Shown: positions 8,750 through 17,834, numbered from the stretch's first letter. The stretch is 64,000 bases of DNA from Treponema sp. (GCA_017525605.1 JAFXSM010000002.1:25010-89009); one strand, 5' to 3'. Notes: generated from the letters alone by a model not told the origin. Translations and numbers: made by a program.

Positions 8750-9868
8750 ATGAAACCTACGATTGCAAAAATCTACATAGAAAATCTTCGTCATAATTTG
8801 AAATTTATACGTTCAAGAATAAATCCTGATGCAAAAATGTGCGTGGCAGTGAAAGCCGACGCTTACGGACACGGTGCCGTTAGGTGCGCGAAAGAGGCTG
8901 TCGAATGCGGCGCGGACTTTCTTGCCGTCGCGCGTGTCAGCGAAGGAATCGAGCTTCGCGAAAACGGCATTTCCGTTCCGGTTCTGCTTTTGAGCCTCTG
9001 CGATTTGTCGGAGATGGCTGATTTGGTGAAATTCGACATAACTCCGCTTGTTTACGATGAAGAATATATCCGCGCGATTGAGAATGCGGTTGCCGCTGCC
9101 GGAAAAAAGAATTACAGCGTGCATCTTGCTGTCGATACGGGAATGGGAAGAATCGGCTGCCAGCCAGAAGAGGCCGTGAGCCTTGCAAAAATCATCGATT
9201 CGTCGGAAAAACTTTCGCTCGGCGGAATGTGCACTCATTTTGCGACTGCGGATTCTTACGAGAGGGAAGATGTCGATTACACGAATTGGCAGTTCGACAG
9301 ATTTTTATACGCGACTGAATCTGTTCGCAATGCCGGAATCAATCCGGGAATCCGCCACTGCGCGAATTCCGCATTGACGCTGAACCGTCCTGAGACTCAT
9401 CTTGATATGTGCCGTCCTGGAATCATCGTTTACGGCTATTATCCGGGCGACTTGAAGGGAAAAGATTTGAAGCCGGTCATGGCACTGACAACAAAAATCG
9501 TTTCGATTAGGGATTTTGAAAAAGGAAAATCAGTTTCGTATGGGCGGACGTGGACTGCAACTTCCGACACGAAAATAGGCGTTCTTCCGATTGGATATGA
9601 CGACGGATTGTTCAGGCGTTTTGCAGGGAAAATCTCCGTTGCCATAAAAGGAAAGCCGTACCCGATTCGCGGCAGAATCTGCATGGATCAGTGCATGGTC
9701 GATTTGGGCGCGGAAACAAAAGTCAAACGCTGGGACGAAGTTGTGATTTTCGGACCGGAGGAGAGCGGCGCATTGCAGAGCGCGGACACACTCGCGAATC
9801 TCACTGACACGATATCGTATGAGATAACGTGCCAGATTTCAAAGCGGGTCGAGCGAATATTCGTCTGA
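8750..9868 (+). CDS. alr: Alanine racemase
   Basis: The 372-residue PLP enzyme interconverts L- and D-alanine for peptidoglycan. The PLP lysine is K35 in AVKADAYGHG. The second-base tyrosine lies in SVSYGRTW near residue 265, and the sequence GRICMDQCMVD is typical of the C-terminal beta domain. Length is normal (about 360-380). The start codon has no ribosome site and follows the -10 box closely. A terminator for this gene lies inside the 3' end of the convergent folC gene (9928-9957). Confidence 0.96.
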   Translation: MKPTIAKIYIENLRHNLKFIRSRINPDAKMCVAVKADAYGHGAVRCAKEAVECGADFLAVARVSEGIELRENGISVPVLLLSLCDLSEMADLVKFDITPLVYDEEYIRAIENAVAAAGKKNYSVHLAVDTGMGRIGCQPEEAVSLAKIIDSSEKLSLGGMCTHFATADSYEREDVDYTNWQFDRFLYATESVRNAGINPGIRHCANSALTLNRPETHLDMCRPGIIVYGYYPGDLKGKDLKPVMALTTKIVSIRDFEKGKSVSYGRTWTATSDTKIGVLPIGYDDGLFRRFAGKISVAIKGKPYPIRGRICMDQCMVDLGAETKVKRWDEVVIFGPEESGALQSADTLANLTDTISYEITCQISKRVERIFV

Positions 9869-9883
9869 TTTTCCGAAAATCCG

Positions 9884-11218
9884 CTAGACATTCAGAAGTT
9901 TTTTAACTTCCGAGACAAGATAGAATGACCCCGTGATTAAAAGCGGGGCTTTTTTTTGCGTCGCGTTTTTCACGGCTTTTCTTATCATGCCCTCAAAATC
10001 TTCGTCCGCTTCGAATTTCAGTTCCGCATCGGAGAATGCTTTTTTCATCGAATCCAAATCCGAGATTTTTACGTTTCCCGGTTTTGTGATGAAGATATCG
10101 GAGAAATGATTTTTGAAAAGAGGCGCGATTTTTTCGACATTTTTGTCGGCCGCGCAACCGAAAAGAAGAGTCGCGTCTTTCTTGTCCGGAAAAATCGCAT
10201 CGAATGTTTCGATTGTGTATTTTTCGGAATTGAAAGTGTGTGCGCTGTCGAGAATCATCGTCTCAAGTCCGAATGTGCGCTCAAGATTGACGATTTCGAA
10301 CCTTCCGGGAAGGAATGCCGCCGCAAGACCGATTTCGATTTCGCGCTCGGTTGTTTTTGGGAGCGCGGTTTTTACGGCGACCGCTGCAAGTGCCGCATTT
10401 TCCGCCTGAACTTTTCCGAGAAGCCGCATTTTCGTTTTTATCGGCCGCTTGAAAATTTTCGATGAAATTTCGATGTTCATGTAGCCGTCTTCATATTCAA
10501 AATCGATTTTGTCCACGACCTCGTCAATGAATTTCAAATCCGAATGTTTTTCTTCCGCGATTTTCCTGAAAACGTCTTTTATGGATTCGCTTTGCTTTGC
10601 GATTACTGCTGGCACATTCTTCTTTATTATTCCGCCTTTTTCGAATGCGATTTTTTCCACAGTGTCGCCCAAGAATTCCGTGTGCTCAAGTTCAATCGGA
10701 GTTATCACAGAAACTTTCGGAGTTACGACATTCGTTGCGTCGAGCCTTCCGCCGAGTCCGACCTCGTAAACTGAATAATCGACTTTTTCCTCGCGGAAAC
10801 AGAGCATTGCGTAAAGCGTCACAAGCTCGAACCATGTCAAAGGGCGTTTCCCCGGCAAATCGTTTCTGTCAATGCTTTCGATTCCAGAAATCAGCTCGTC
10901 CGCCGCATTTTTGTAGACATTTTCGTCGAAGAATCTGTGCGACGAAGTTATTCTTTCAAAAAAGTCGAGGATGTGCGGCGAAGTGTAGAGCCCTGCATTT
11001 CTTCCGGTTGCGTCGAGTATCGAAGAAATCATCGCAGAGACGGAGCCTTTGCCCTTTGAGCCTGCGACATGAATTGCCGGTGCGAAAATCTCCGGGTGGT
11101 TGAATTTGGCGCACAGATATTCCATAGTGTCGAGCCAAAATATGTTTTTCTGAGGAAGCTTTTCAAAATTCAAATATTTGTCGAGCCATTCCTGTAATTT
11201 TTTTGATGTATCTGACAT
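9884..11218 (-). CDS. folC: Folylpolyglutamate synthase / dihydrofolate synthase
   Basis: The 444-residue Mur-ligase-like enzyme adds glutamate to folates (and pteroate) using ATP. The family P-loop reads GSKGKGSVS, after AIHVA. The ATP-site segment EVGLGGRLDATN and the later ILDSAHT are diagnostic. The start at 11218 begins MSDTSKKLQEW; the 45 upstream in-frame codons do not look like protein. A perfect TATAAT (11226-11231 on the minus strand) lies seven bases before this ATG, with only a poor -35 box and no ribosome site. Confidence 0.92.
   Translation of the reverse strand: MSDTSKKLQEWLDKYLNFEKLPQKNIFWLDTMEYLCAKFNHPEIFAPAIHVAGSKGKGSVSAMISSILDATGRNAGLYTSPHILDFFERITSSHRFFDENVYKNAADELISGIESIDRNDLPGKRPLTWFELVTLYAMLCFREEKVDYSVYEVGLGGRLDATNVVTPKVSVITPIELEHTEFLGDTVEKIAFEKGGIIKKNVPAVIAKQSESIKDVFRKIAEEKHSDLKFIDEVVDKIDFEYEDGYMNIEISSKIFKRPIKTKMRLLGKVQAENAALAAVAVKTALPKTTEREIEIGLAAAFLPGRFEIVNLERTFGLETMILDSAHTFNSEKYTIETFDAIFPDKKDATLLFGCAADKNVEKIAPLFKNHFSDIFITKPGNVKISDLDSMKKAFSDAELKFEADEDFEGMIRKAVKNATQKKAPLLITGSFYLVSEVKKLLNV
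9928..9957 (+). terminator. Terminator of alr inside the 3' end of folC
   Basis: CCCCG pairs with CGGGG around a 10-base AT-rich loop, followed by C and eight T. It reads rightward, in the sense of alr, but lies within the folC coding sequence. Confidence 0.6.
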
Positions 11219-11383
11219 GCGGAAAATTATACTGAAAACTACCGAAAACTTCTTTATCGCACATTCCGCTAGTTCAAACTCGGTTATTTTTCTTTTAGAA
11301 TAGTTTTCATTGATAATTACATTTTGCGGATTTGCATTTTTTCGGATTTGCATTCGCGAAGAGATTTTTATTTGGAGAAAAAA

Positions 11384-12517
11384 ATGTCAGAAGAAACAAA
11401 AAACGAAACAGCTTCTTCGGAGACGACGGAAGTTTCTGCTGAGGCTTCTTCGGAGAACGCGTCTTTTCTTGCGGCTGTCGAACGCTCAAAGAAAATAGAA
11501 GAAGACATTCTCGTCAATCCTAAAAAATACCGGGTTTTGACAGGTGACAGACCGACCGGAAGGCTTCATATCGGTCATTATTTCGGAAGCTTGCAGAACA
11601 GAGTCCGCTTGCAGAATCTTGGCGTTCCGACGATGATTCTTATTGCCGATTATCAGGTTTTGACCGACCATGATGCATTCGACAAGATTTCGCAGAACAC
11701 GAAGGAGCTTGTGATTGACTATCTTTCCGCAGGAATCAAGCCGGGCGACGATGTTTTCATCTTCCCTCATTCGTATGTTCCTGAGGCGAACCAGCTCATG
11801 CTTCCGTTCCTCACGCTTGTTTCAAATTCGGAGCTTTCGAGAAATCCTACTGTAAAAGATGAGATTCAGAAGTCGGAGCTTTCCGTCGTGAATGCCGGAA
11901 TGTACACTTACCCTGTCCATCAGGCGTGCGACATTCTCTTCTGCAAAGGAAACGTCGTTCCTGTCGGAAAAGACCAGCTTCCGCACCTTGAAATCACTGC
12001 GAACATCGCAAGACGATTCAACAAAAAATTCTGCAAGAACAGAGAGCCGATTTTCCCGATTCCGAACGCGCTTCTCTCTAAAACTCCGATGATTCTCGGT
12101 CTTGACGGAAGCAAAAAGATGTCAAAGTCGCTTGGAAATGCCGTAATGCTTTCTGCAACGGAAGACGAAACTGCGAAACTCATCAAAAAAGCGAAGACCG
12201 ACACCGAGCGCGTAATCACATACGACCCGGTGAACCGCCCTGAAGTCGCGAATTTGCTCAGATTGATTTCGCTTTGCACAAAAGAAGAGCCTGAAGTCAT
12301 CGCAGAAAGAATCGGCGAGGGCGGCGGCGGACTTCTCAAGAGCACTCTCACGGAAGCTATCAACGAAGAACTCCGACCATTGCGCCAGAAAAGAGCCGAG
12401 CTTGAGAAGGAACCGGATTACATCAGAAGCGTCCTTCTTTCCGGCGCAGAAAAAGCAAGGGCAATTGCAGAAAAGACTTTGAAAGAAGTCCGTTCCGCAA
12501 TGAACATGGAAATTTAA
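11384..12517 (+). CDS. trpS: Tryptophanyl-tRNA synthetase
   Basis: The 377-residue class I synthetase charges tRNA-Trp. The HIGH motif reads HIGHYFGS and the KMSKS motif reads KKMSKSLG. GDRPTGRLHIGH is the typical opening of the catalytic domain. The start at 11384 follows GGAG; a longer frame from 11324 has no ribosome site. Before the catalytic domain lies an unusual extension of about 50 residues that is rich in E, S, T and A and probably disordered. The gene ends at a palindrome of the dispersed ELVSES type. Confidence 0.95.
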   Translation: MSEETKNETASSETTEVSAEASSENASFLAAVERSKKIEEDILVNPKKYRVLTGDRPTGRLHIGHYFGSLQNRVRLQNLGVPTMILIADYQVLTDHDAFDKISQNTKELVIDYLSAGIKPGDDVFIFPHSYVPEANQLMLPFLTLVSNSELSRNPTVKDEIQKSELSVVNAGMYTYPVHQACDILFCKGNVVPVGKDQLPHLEITANIARRFNKKFCKNREPIFPIPNALLSKTPMILGLDGSKKMSKSLGNAVMLSATEDETAKLIKKAKTDTERVITYDPVNRPEVANLLRLISLCTKEEPEVIAERIGEGGGGLLKSTLTEAINEELRPLRQKRAELEKEPDYIRSVLLSGAEKARAIAEKTLKEVRSAMNMEI

Positions 12518-12518
12518 C

Positions 12519-12549
12519 ATTCGGAGATTCCGAAACGAGTTCGGAATGA
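12519..12549. repeat. Dispersed palindromic repeat (ELVSES type), possible terminator of trpS
   Basis: ATTCCGAA pairs with TTCGGAAT (12527-12534 with 12540-12547) around a five-base loop. Read on the minus strand in one frame, the element would encode CHSELVSES, a spurious peptide familiar from short intergenic palindromes in many unrelated genomes. It may act as a terminator between the convergent genes trpS and the diguanylate cyclase. Only one clear copy was noticed in this window. Confidence 0.55.
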
Positions 12550-12564
12550 CAATTTTGTTCGGCA

Positions 12565-14631
12565 CTAGAAAACGACTTTGTTCTTTCCGCTGTTCTTGCC
12601 TTTGTAAAGGTTCGCATCGGCTTCGAGGAACATGTTTTCCAGTGTCGAATTTTTTTTGTAAGTTGAGATGCCGACTGTCGCCGTGATTTGAATCTGATTG
12701 CTGTCGAAGTTGACGCGCTGTTTTCCTATTTCGCTTCTGATTTTGTCGGCAATTTCAATCACGATATGCTGCTCAGCCTTCATCAGAACGAGGAATTCCT
12801 CGCCGCCCCAACGGAATGCGCGGTCGCACTGCCTGATGCCTTTCAGTATTGTTCCTGCCGCCATTTTCAAGATTTCGTCCCCGGCTGCATGTCCGTATGT
12901 ATCGTTCACTTTTTTGAAGTCGTCCAAATCGAAAATCATTATTGAAAAATCTTCGCCTTTTTTGCATGCCTTAAGGTACGCATTGTGCATGTACGGCGCG
13001 AGCTTTCGCCTGTTCATCAGCTTTGTCAGAACGTCGTAGTCAAGTGCGAACCTGAGCCTGTCCATCGTTGCAAGAAGCGCGAGAATCGCAATCAGGAACA
13101 CGAATGCTGATGTCGCTATGACCGCAAAATAATCGTTTAGGAAATCTTGCGTAGTGTATTTTTTGCTGTCCATCGAAAAATAGGAGATTTTTGCAGCGAT
13201 ATCTTTGCTTGAAATGTAATTCAAAAGTTTGTTTGTAGTTGAAATGAACGGATAATCATCCGCATTCACGCAGAATGAAAGGCTTACTTGAGTTGGAAGA
13301 GAAATTACTTTCAGGTTGCTGTATTTTTTCTTGCCGAATATTGCCCTGTTGAATCTGTATATGCTGAAAACTCCGCCTGATGCTTCTCCGTTCAGAATCA
13401 TTTTCAGGCAGTCGTCGATATCCTTGCAAAGTATCTTTCCTGAGTCCGGGAAATTTTCCATTGCGTATGCGTGCGCTCTCTTGCCGTACTCCGCGACGAC
13501 GATATCTTTTGAACCATCTCCGTAGTTGCTGTTGTACACGAAAACGAATTCATTGTTCGCGAATATTTTCGAAAGCATCCGCTCGTTTTTCTCCGCATAC
13601 TCTATGTTGTAGTTGTACGGAAAAATTGCCGTTATCTCTTTTTTCTCCAATGCCGCATTCGCATCCTGGTATCTGTCGAACACTACATATTCTATTTCCG
13701 ATTTAACGTCGAACGAAGAGTGGAGCACCGATTCGAAATAGCGAACCAGCCCCGTAACCTCGTCTGCTTTTTCGTCATATTCGGCAAACGGAAGGTCATC
13801 GCGGAAGATTCCGACTTTTATCTTCTCGTGTTTGTCGAACCATTCTTTTTCGATTTTTGAAAGCCGCCTTGTCGATGTCGCGCTCGTGTAGTATTTCTCC
13901 CAAAGTTTTGCATTGTAGTACGGCTCAGCCATGTGTATCTCGTAAAGAACCGCATTCAGCTCGTTCAAAATGTCAGTCCTGTCTTTCGTCACTACAAGAT
14001 AGATGTCTGTGCTTCTGATTTTCGTGATTGGTTCCCACTGCTGCTCCGCAATCGTGTCCATCGAAAGCAGAACGTCGAATTCGCCGTTGTCGAAATCCTT
14101 TTCAAGGACATCCTCGAATTTCATCTCGGTAACGTCCATGTTTATTGTGTTTCCGTTTGATTTTTCCTTTTCGAGCCACGCATTGAACTCATATTTCTGA
14201 TATGAATCCGTGCCGATTCTTATTGACTTTCCGTTCAGCGTTGACAGGTCGAGCGAATAGATGTCGTCCCTCGGATACGCCGTGTACAAATAATAGGATT
14301 CGCTTCCCATCGGATAATCAGGGTAGTGGAAAAGGTTTTTCCTGTCCTCGTAATAGCTTATGTCGCCGAGAAGGTCGATTTCGCCGGAAAGGAGCTTCTC
14401 GTACAAATCAGAGAAATCGCCGTAGACGTATTCGTACTTCCAGCCGGTGAACGAAGCGATGTATTGCAGGTATTCGTAGCAGTATCCGCCTTTCGGGTCT
14501 TCCTCAGAATTTCCGTTCATGAAAGGCGCGCTGTCCTTGTAGTAGCCGACTTTGACAGTCTTCCGCTCCGCAATGGCGCATGATGAGGCAAATGTGAATA
14601 TGAAAAGCAGAACTATGAGTTTTCTCTTCAT
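12565..14631 (-). CDS. Membrane diguanylate cyclase with two periplasmic solute-binding domains
   Basis: The 688-residue protein has a signal or anchor (MKRKLIVLLFIFTFASSC), then two successive SBP_bac_3-like domains, roughly residues 25-265 and 275-500. The first begins KVGYYKDSAPFM and the second KVGIFRDDLPFAEY. A membrane helix follows near residue 515-540 and then a GGDEF domain. The active site reads GGEEF (about 609-613), a functional variant. An RxxD inhibitory site (RQCD) lies exactly five residues before it, so product feedback is expected. The protein should sense amino-acid-like ligands outside and make c-di-GMP inside. Its start overlaps the FHA gene by four bases (ATGA), indicating coupled translation. 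Confidence 0.88.
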   Translation of the reverse strand: MKRKLIVLLFIFTFASSCAIAERKTVKVGYYKDSAPFMNGNSEEDPKGGYCYEYLQYIASFTGWKYEYVYGDFSDLYEKLLSGEIDLLGDISYYEDRKNLFHYPDYPMGSESYYLYTAYPRDDIYSLDLSTLNGKSIRIGTDSYQKYEFNAWLEKEKSNGNTINMDVTEMKFEDVLEKDFDNGEFDVLLSMDTIAEQQWEPITKIRSTDIYLVVTKDRTDILNELNAVLYEIHMAEPYYNAKLWEKYYTSATSTRRLSKIEKEWFDKHEKIKVGIFRDDLPFAEYDEKADEVTGLVRYFESVLHSSFDVKSEIEYVVFDRYQDANAALEKKEITAIFPYNYNIEYAEKNERMLSKIFANNEFVFVYNSNYGDGSKDIVVAEYGKRAHAYAMENFPDSGKILCKDIDDCLKMILNGEASGGVFSIYRFNRAIFGKKKYSNLKVISLPTQVSLSFCVNADDYPFISTTNKLLNYISSKDIAAKISYFSMDSKKYTTQDFLNDYFAVIATSAFVFLIAILALLATMDRLRFALDYDVLTKLMNRRKLAPYMHNAYLKACKKGEDFSIMIFDLDDFKKVNDTYGHAAGDEILKMAAGTILKGIRQCDRAFRWGGEEFLVLMKAEQHIVIEIADKIRSEIGKQRVNFDSNQIQITATVGISTYKKNSTLENMFLEADANLYKGKNSGKNKVVF

Positions 14632-15014
14632 CTTTTCGCTATTACTACTGTTTCCGTTCCGATTGTTATTTTGTCGCCAGGATTTATCTTCATGAATTTG
14701 TCTTTTTCGAGTTTCATTCCGTTGACGAATGTCCCGTTCGTGCTTTCTTCGTCTTTTATGTAGAAATCGTCCTTTATTTTCTGAATCGTCGCATGATGCC
14801 TGCTGACCATCTTGTTGTCGATTACGATGTTGCATTTCGGGTCCCTTCCGATGCTCATCTTCTCTGCAATTTTCATCTTTGCCGCGTCAAAAAGCAGATA
14901 AGACGACTGCGCGTTTTCCGTGACGCGCTCAAGCCGCTGTCCGAGCGCGCTTCCCGTGTCTATCGTTTCTGCAAGTATGTTTGAGCCAACGTCAATTGCA
15001 TTTTTGATTTTCAT
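14628..15014 (-). CDS. FHA-domain protein
   Basis: The 128-residue protein has a short N-terminal segment, then an FHA domain from about residue 50. The phosphothreonine-binding signature is present: SIGRDPKCNIVI, MVSRHHATI and STNGTFVNG. FHA domains bind phosphothreonine peptides, so a Ser/Thr kinase partner is expected elsewhere. It has no signal peptide and is cytoplasmic. The start follows GGAGG. The stop overlaps the start of the diguanylate cyclase gene by four bases, which suggests a functional link between phosphothreonine signalling and c-di-GMP. Confidence 0.9.
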   Translation of the reverse strand: MKIKNAIDVGSNILAETIDTGSALGQRLERVTENAQSSYLLFDAAKMKIAEKMSIGRDPKCNIVIDNKMVSRHHATIQKIKDDFYIKDEESTNGTFVNGMKLEKDKFMKINPGDKITIGTETVVIAKR

Positions 15015-15148
15015 TTTTTCCTCCGTGAATGTGAATCAGCAGTTTTTGTCAAATGTAATCCGATTTTTGAAAATTCCGAACGGGTCTATTATACCACGGT
15101 TTCCGCTCATTTTGAATTTTCAATTTTCATTTTTCATTTTCAACCGAT

Positions 15149-15176
15149 TTGATAAAAATACAAATGTCGTTAAAAT
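15149..15176 (+). promoter_or_regulatory. Promoter candidate of the gene at 15184, leaderless
   Basis: TTGATA, a 16-base spacer and TAAAAT end seven bases before the ATG at 15184, which has no ribosome site. Confidence 0.55.
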
Positions 15177-15183
15177 TCAGCCT

Positions 15184-16092
15184 ATGAAATTGATAAAGAA
15201 ATTGGCAATGGTTCTATCTGTTTTGGGGTTCTGCTCTGCTGGAGGCGTGTTCGCGAAGGTCGCTGACAGGCAGAACGTTCTTTCTGAGTACACGCTGGAC
15301 AAAATCTCGTCTTTCATCACCGAGAGGGTCGTTCTGAAAGACGCGGAAATCGACGACGCTGTGGACAAGATAACGCAAATCCGCATAAACACGATGCCGA
15401 ACCTTCTTTCGCACGCAAAGGACTACGAGCAGGAAGCGTGCATCCTCGAAAGCCTCTATTACATGGAAATCTACGAGCGTGCGGCGAATGACTCCAACCG
15501 CAAAGACATGCGCGAGAAAATGAGGCTCCTCATGGAGAGAAATTTCGCCTGCATCGACAGCAGAAAGAAATGCGAAATAAGCGAATGGCTCTATCAGGTT
15601 GCAGGAGACGTGACTTCTTATTACATGACCCGCTCCATAAGCGCGACGTTGCACTATGGATTCAAGGTAAAGTCGTTCTACGAGTCCGCCGTCGAGATAA
15701 ATCCGGTTTCGCCGGAGGGAAACATCAGCCTCGGGAACTGGTATTTCTTTGCGCCCGGGATTTTCGGCGGAAGCAACAAGAAGGCAGAGAAGTGCTACAA
15801 GAATGCGGAGAAAGGCTCAGTGGAAAACGAAATCGACGGAGAAAAATTCCTCGCGTACGAATTCCTTTCGCAGCTTTATTTCGAGCTGAAGAAGGGGAGC
15901 CTGCATAGCGAATATTTCGAAAAATTCAGGAATCTCGGAATCGGCACAAGGGAAGTCAAAATCGCGGAAAAATATAACAACAACGGGCAGTCCTACTATC
16001 AGTACATGAGAAACAAGTCGTCAATCGACAAAGAGCTTCCTGAATCCGAGAAGGACGACGCTGACAAAAAGAAATCGAACTTAAAATTTTAG
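15184..16092 (+). CDS. Secreted helical-repeat (TPR-like) protein
   Basis: The 302-residue product begins with a signal peptide (MKLIKKLAMVLSVLGFCSAGGVFA); this fixes the start at 15184, although a much longer frame is open upstream. The rest is mainly alpha-helical. One stretch (about residues 175-215), with NWYFFAPGIFGG followed by KAEKCYKNAEKGS, resembles a TPR pair and recalls the TatT-like components of TRAP transporters, but no transporter genes are nearby. Expected location is the periplasm. The last 25 residues are highly charged. The rnz start lies 24 bases downstream, so the two may be cotranscribed. Function unknown. Confidence 0.65.
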   Translation: MKLIKKLAMVLSVLGFCSAGGVFAKVADRQNVLSEYTLDKISSFITERVVLKDAEIDDAVDKITQIRINTMPNLLSHAKDYEQEACILESLYYMEIYERAANDSNRKDMREKMRLLMERNFACIDSRKKCEISEWLYQVAGDVTSYYMTRSISATLHYGFKVKSFYESAVEINPVSPEGNISLGNWYFFAPGIFGGSNKKAEKCYKNAEKGSVENEIDGEKFLAYEFLSQLYFELKKGSLHSEYFEKFRNLGIGTREVKIAEKYNNNGQSYYQYMRNKSSIDKELPESEKDDADKKKSNLKF

Positions 16093-16115
16093 GCTCATTC
16101 CGATAGAATCGAGCT

Positions 16116-17042
16116 ATGAATATGGAAGCTTTCGTACTTGGATGCGGCGGAATGATGCCGCTCCCTTACAGACATCTCACATCTGTCCTTCTTCGCCGCG
16201 ACGGTGACTTGTTTCTCTTTGATTGCGGCGAGGGAACACAGGTGTCTCTCAAGCGTCTAAACCTCAAATGGAAAAAAATCGACGCTATTTTCATCTCGCA
16301 CACTCACGCAGACCATGTGACCGGTCTTCCCGGAATCATGATGCTGAATTCCCAGGTCGAGCGGACTGAGCCACTCTACATTTACGGTCCTCCGAAAGTT
16401 GCCGAATATGTGGAGTCGTCAAGGAAAGTCCTCGACATGTATATAAATTATCCGGTCATCGTAAAGGAAATCACCGCTCCGTGCGTCGTTCACGAGGGCG
16501 ACGGTTTTTACATCCGCGCGTTTCCGCTGCAGCACACGAAGACTTGCGTAGGCTACACGCTTGAGGAACTTGACAGGCCGGGCGAATTCAACCCGGACAA
16601 AGCACTTTCTCTCGGGGTTCAGCGCGGGCCTCTTTGGGGAAAACTCCAGAAAGGCGAGAGCGTCGTTTCTGAAAGCGGTGCGGTCGTAAACCCGAGCGAC
16701 GTTATGGGAGAAAAGAGGAGCGGAAGGAAATTCTCTTTCGTGACGGACACGATGTATCTTCCGAGCATCGCAAACGAAGTTCGCGGAAGCAACCTTCTGA
16801 TTTGCGAGGGAATGTTCGACGATTCTTGCGCTGACCAGGCGAAAGAGAAAAAGCACATGACGAGCCGCCAGGCAGCGACAATCGCACGCGATTCCGAATC
16901 CCTCAGGATGGCGATGATTCATTATTCTCCTCGGTATACGGACAAGGAGCTTCCGCTTTTGCTTGAGCAGGCGCGCGAGGTTTATCCGAAGGCGGAGCTT
17001 ACGAAAGACAGAATGATTTTCGACATCCCGTATGTTGACTGA
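16116..17042 (+). CDS. rnz: Ribonuclease Z (tRNA 3' endonuclease)
   Basis: The 308-residue metallo-beta-lactamase protein removes 3' trailers from tRNA precursors. The zinc motif HTHADH lies at about residues 62-67, preceded by FDCGEGTQ. Further ligands are visible in FVTDT and in the final MIHYSPRY segment. Length matches the family (about 300-320). None of the three tRNAs in this window encodes CCA, which fits a role for RNase Z. The ATG follows TAGAAT by six bases with a TTAAAA 17 bases further upstream, so a leaderless transcript of its own is possible. Confidence 0.93.
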   Translation: MNMEAFVLGCGGMMPLPYRHLTSVLLRRDGDLFLFDCGEGTQVSLKRLNLKWKKIDAIFISHTHADHVTGLPGIMMLNSQVERTEPLYIYGPPKVAEYVESSRKVLDMYINYPVIVKEITAPCVVHEGDGFYIRAFPLQHTKTCVGYTLEELDRPGEFNPDKALSLGVQRGPLWGKLQKGESVVSESGAVVNPSDVMGEKRSGRKFSFVTDTMYLPSIANEVRGSNLLICEGMFDDSCADQAKEKKHMTSRQAATIARDSESLRMAMIHYSPRYTDKELPLLLEQAREVYPKAELTKDRMIFDIPYVD

Positions 17043-17075
17043 CACTCTGAAAAAATTCGGATAAAAACAAAAAAA

Positions 17076-17786
17076 ATGATTGAGCTTATAAATTTCTCAA
17101 AATCCTACAAATCGAAAGCGGCTGTCAGCGATTTTTCTATGGTGTGCAGGGAAAATGAAATAACAGGTCTGATTGGCCTGAACGGTGCCGGAAAAACGAC
17201 GGTGCTCAAGGCGGTCTGCGCACGGCATTTCGCGTCGTCGGGCAAGGTTCTGGTGAACAACGTCGATTGCTCTGAGAATGCGGAGTACGTCAGGACTGTA
17301 ACCGGGTTCGTTCAGGAGCAGCCTGATTTTCCGCGCGACCTTAGGGTGTCGGAATTTCTGACGCTTCGTGCTCAGATGTTCGGGAAAAAGGCGGAGTCGC
17401 TTGAGCCGCTGAAGAAACAGTGCGACCTTGCGCCAATCTGGAACGAAAAAATCGGCAGCCTTTCGAAAGGGCAGTGCGAGCGCGTCAACTTCGCGCAGGC
17501 ACTTGTGAGCGACCCGAAAGTTCTTGTCCTCGACGAGCCTGCAAGCGGACTTGACCCGAGCCAGATTGTCAGAATGAGGAAGCTCGTCCTGTCGCTCAAA
17601 AAAGGACGGACGATACTTCTTTCGACGCATCTCATGCAGGAAGTCGAGGCTCTTTGCGACAGGGTATGCATAATCGTTTCAGGAAAATGCGTGGAGTCTG
17701 GCACTCCTTCGGAAGTCGCAGAGCGTGCCGGCGCAAAAAACATCGAGGAAGCGTTTTTCAGGCTGACAGACGGAAACAAATCCTAA
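17076..17786 (+). CDS. ABC transporter ATP-binding protein, GldA/CcmA type
   Basis: The 236-residue ATPase has Walker A GLNGAGKTT, a signature motif variant LSKGQCERV, Walker B VLVLDEPASGLD and the switch histidine in LLSTHL. The third signature residue is K rather than G (SKGQ is common in this subfamily). It is followed at 49 bases by a fused GldF/GldG membrane protein, the usual partner. Such ABC exporters are tied to gliding in Bacteroidetes but occur widely in non-gliders, where the substrate is unknown. Confidence 0.9.
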   Translation: MIELINFSKSYKSKAAVSDFSMVCRENEITGLIGLNGAGKTTVLKAVCARHFASSGKVLVNNVDCSENAEYVRTVTGFVQEQPDFPRDLRVSEFLTLRAQMFGKKAESLEPLKKQCDLAPIWNEKIGSLSKGQCERVNFAQALVSDPKVLVLDEPASGLDPSQIVRMRKLVLSLKKGRTILLSTHLMQEVEALCDRVCIIVSGKCVESGTPSEVAERAGAKNIEEAFFRLTDGNKS

Positions 17787-17834
17787 AAAAACAAACTCCG
17801 AAAATCAAAATTTAAAATACAAAATGGAATTTTT

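Noticed and set aside
12122..12617. Minus-strand frames with CHSELVSES
   Set aside because: The peptide comes from a palindromic intergenic element and antisense trpS sequence; reported as a repeat, not a gene.
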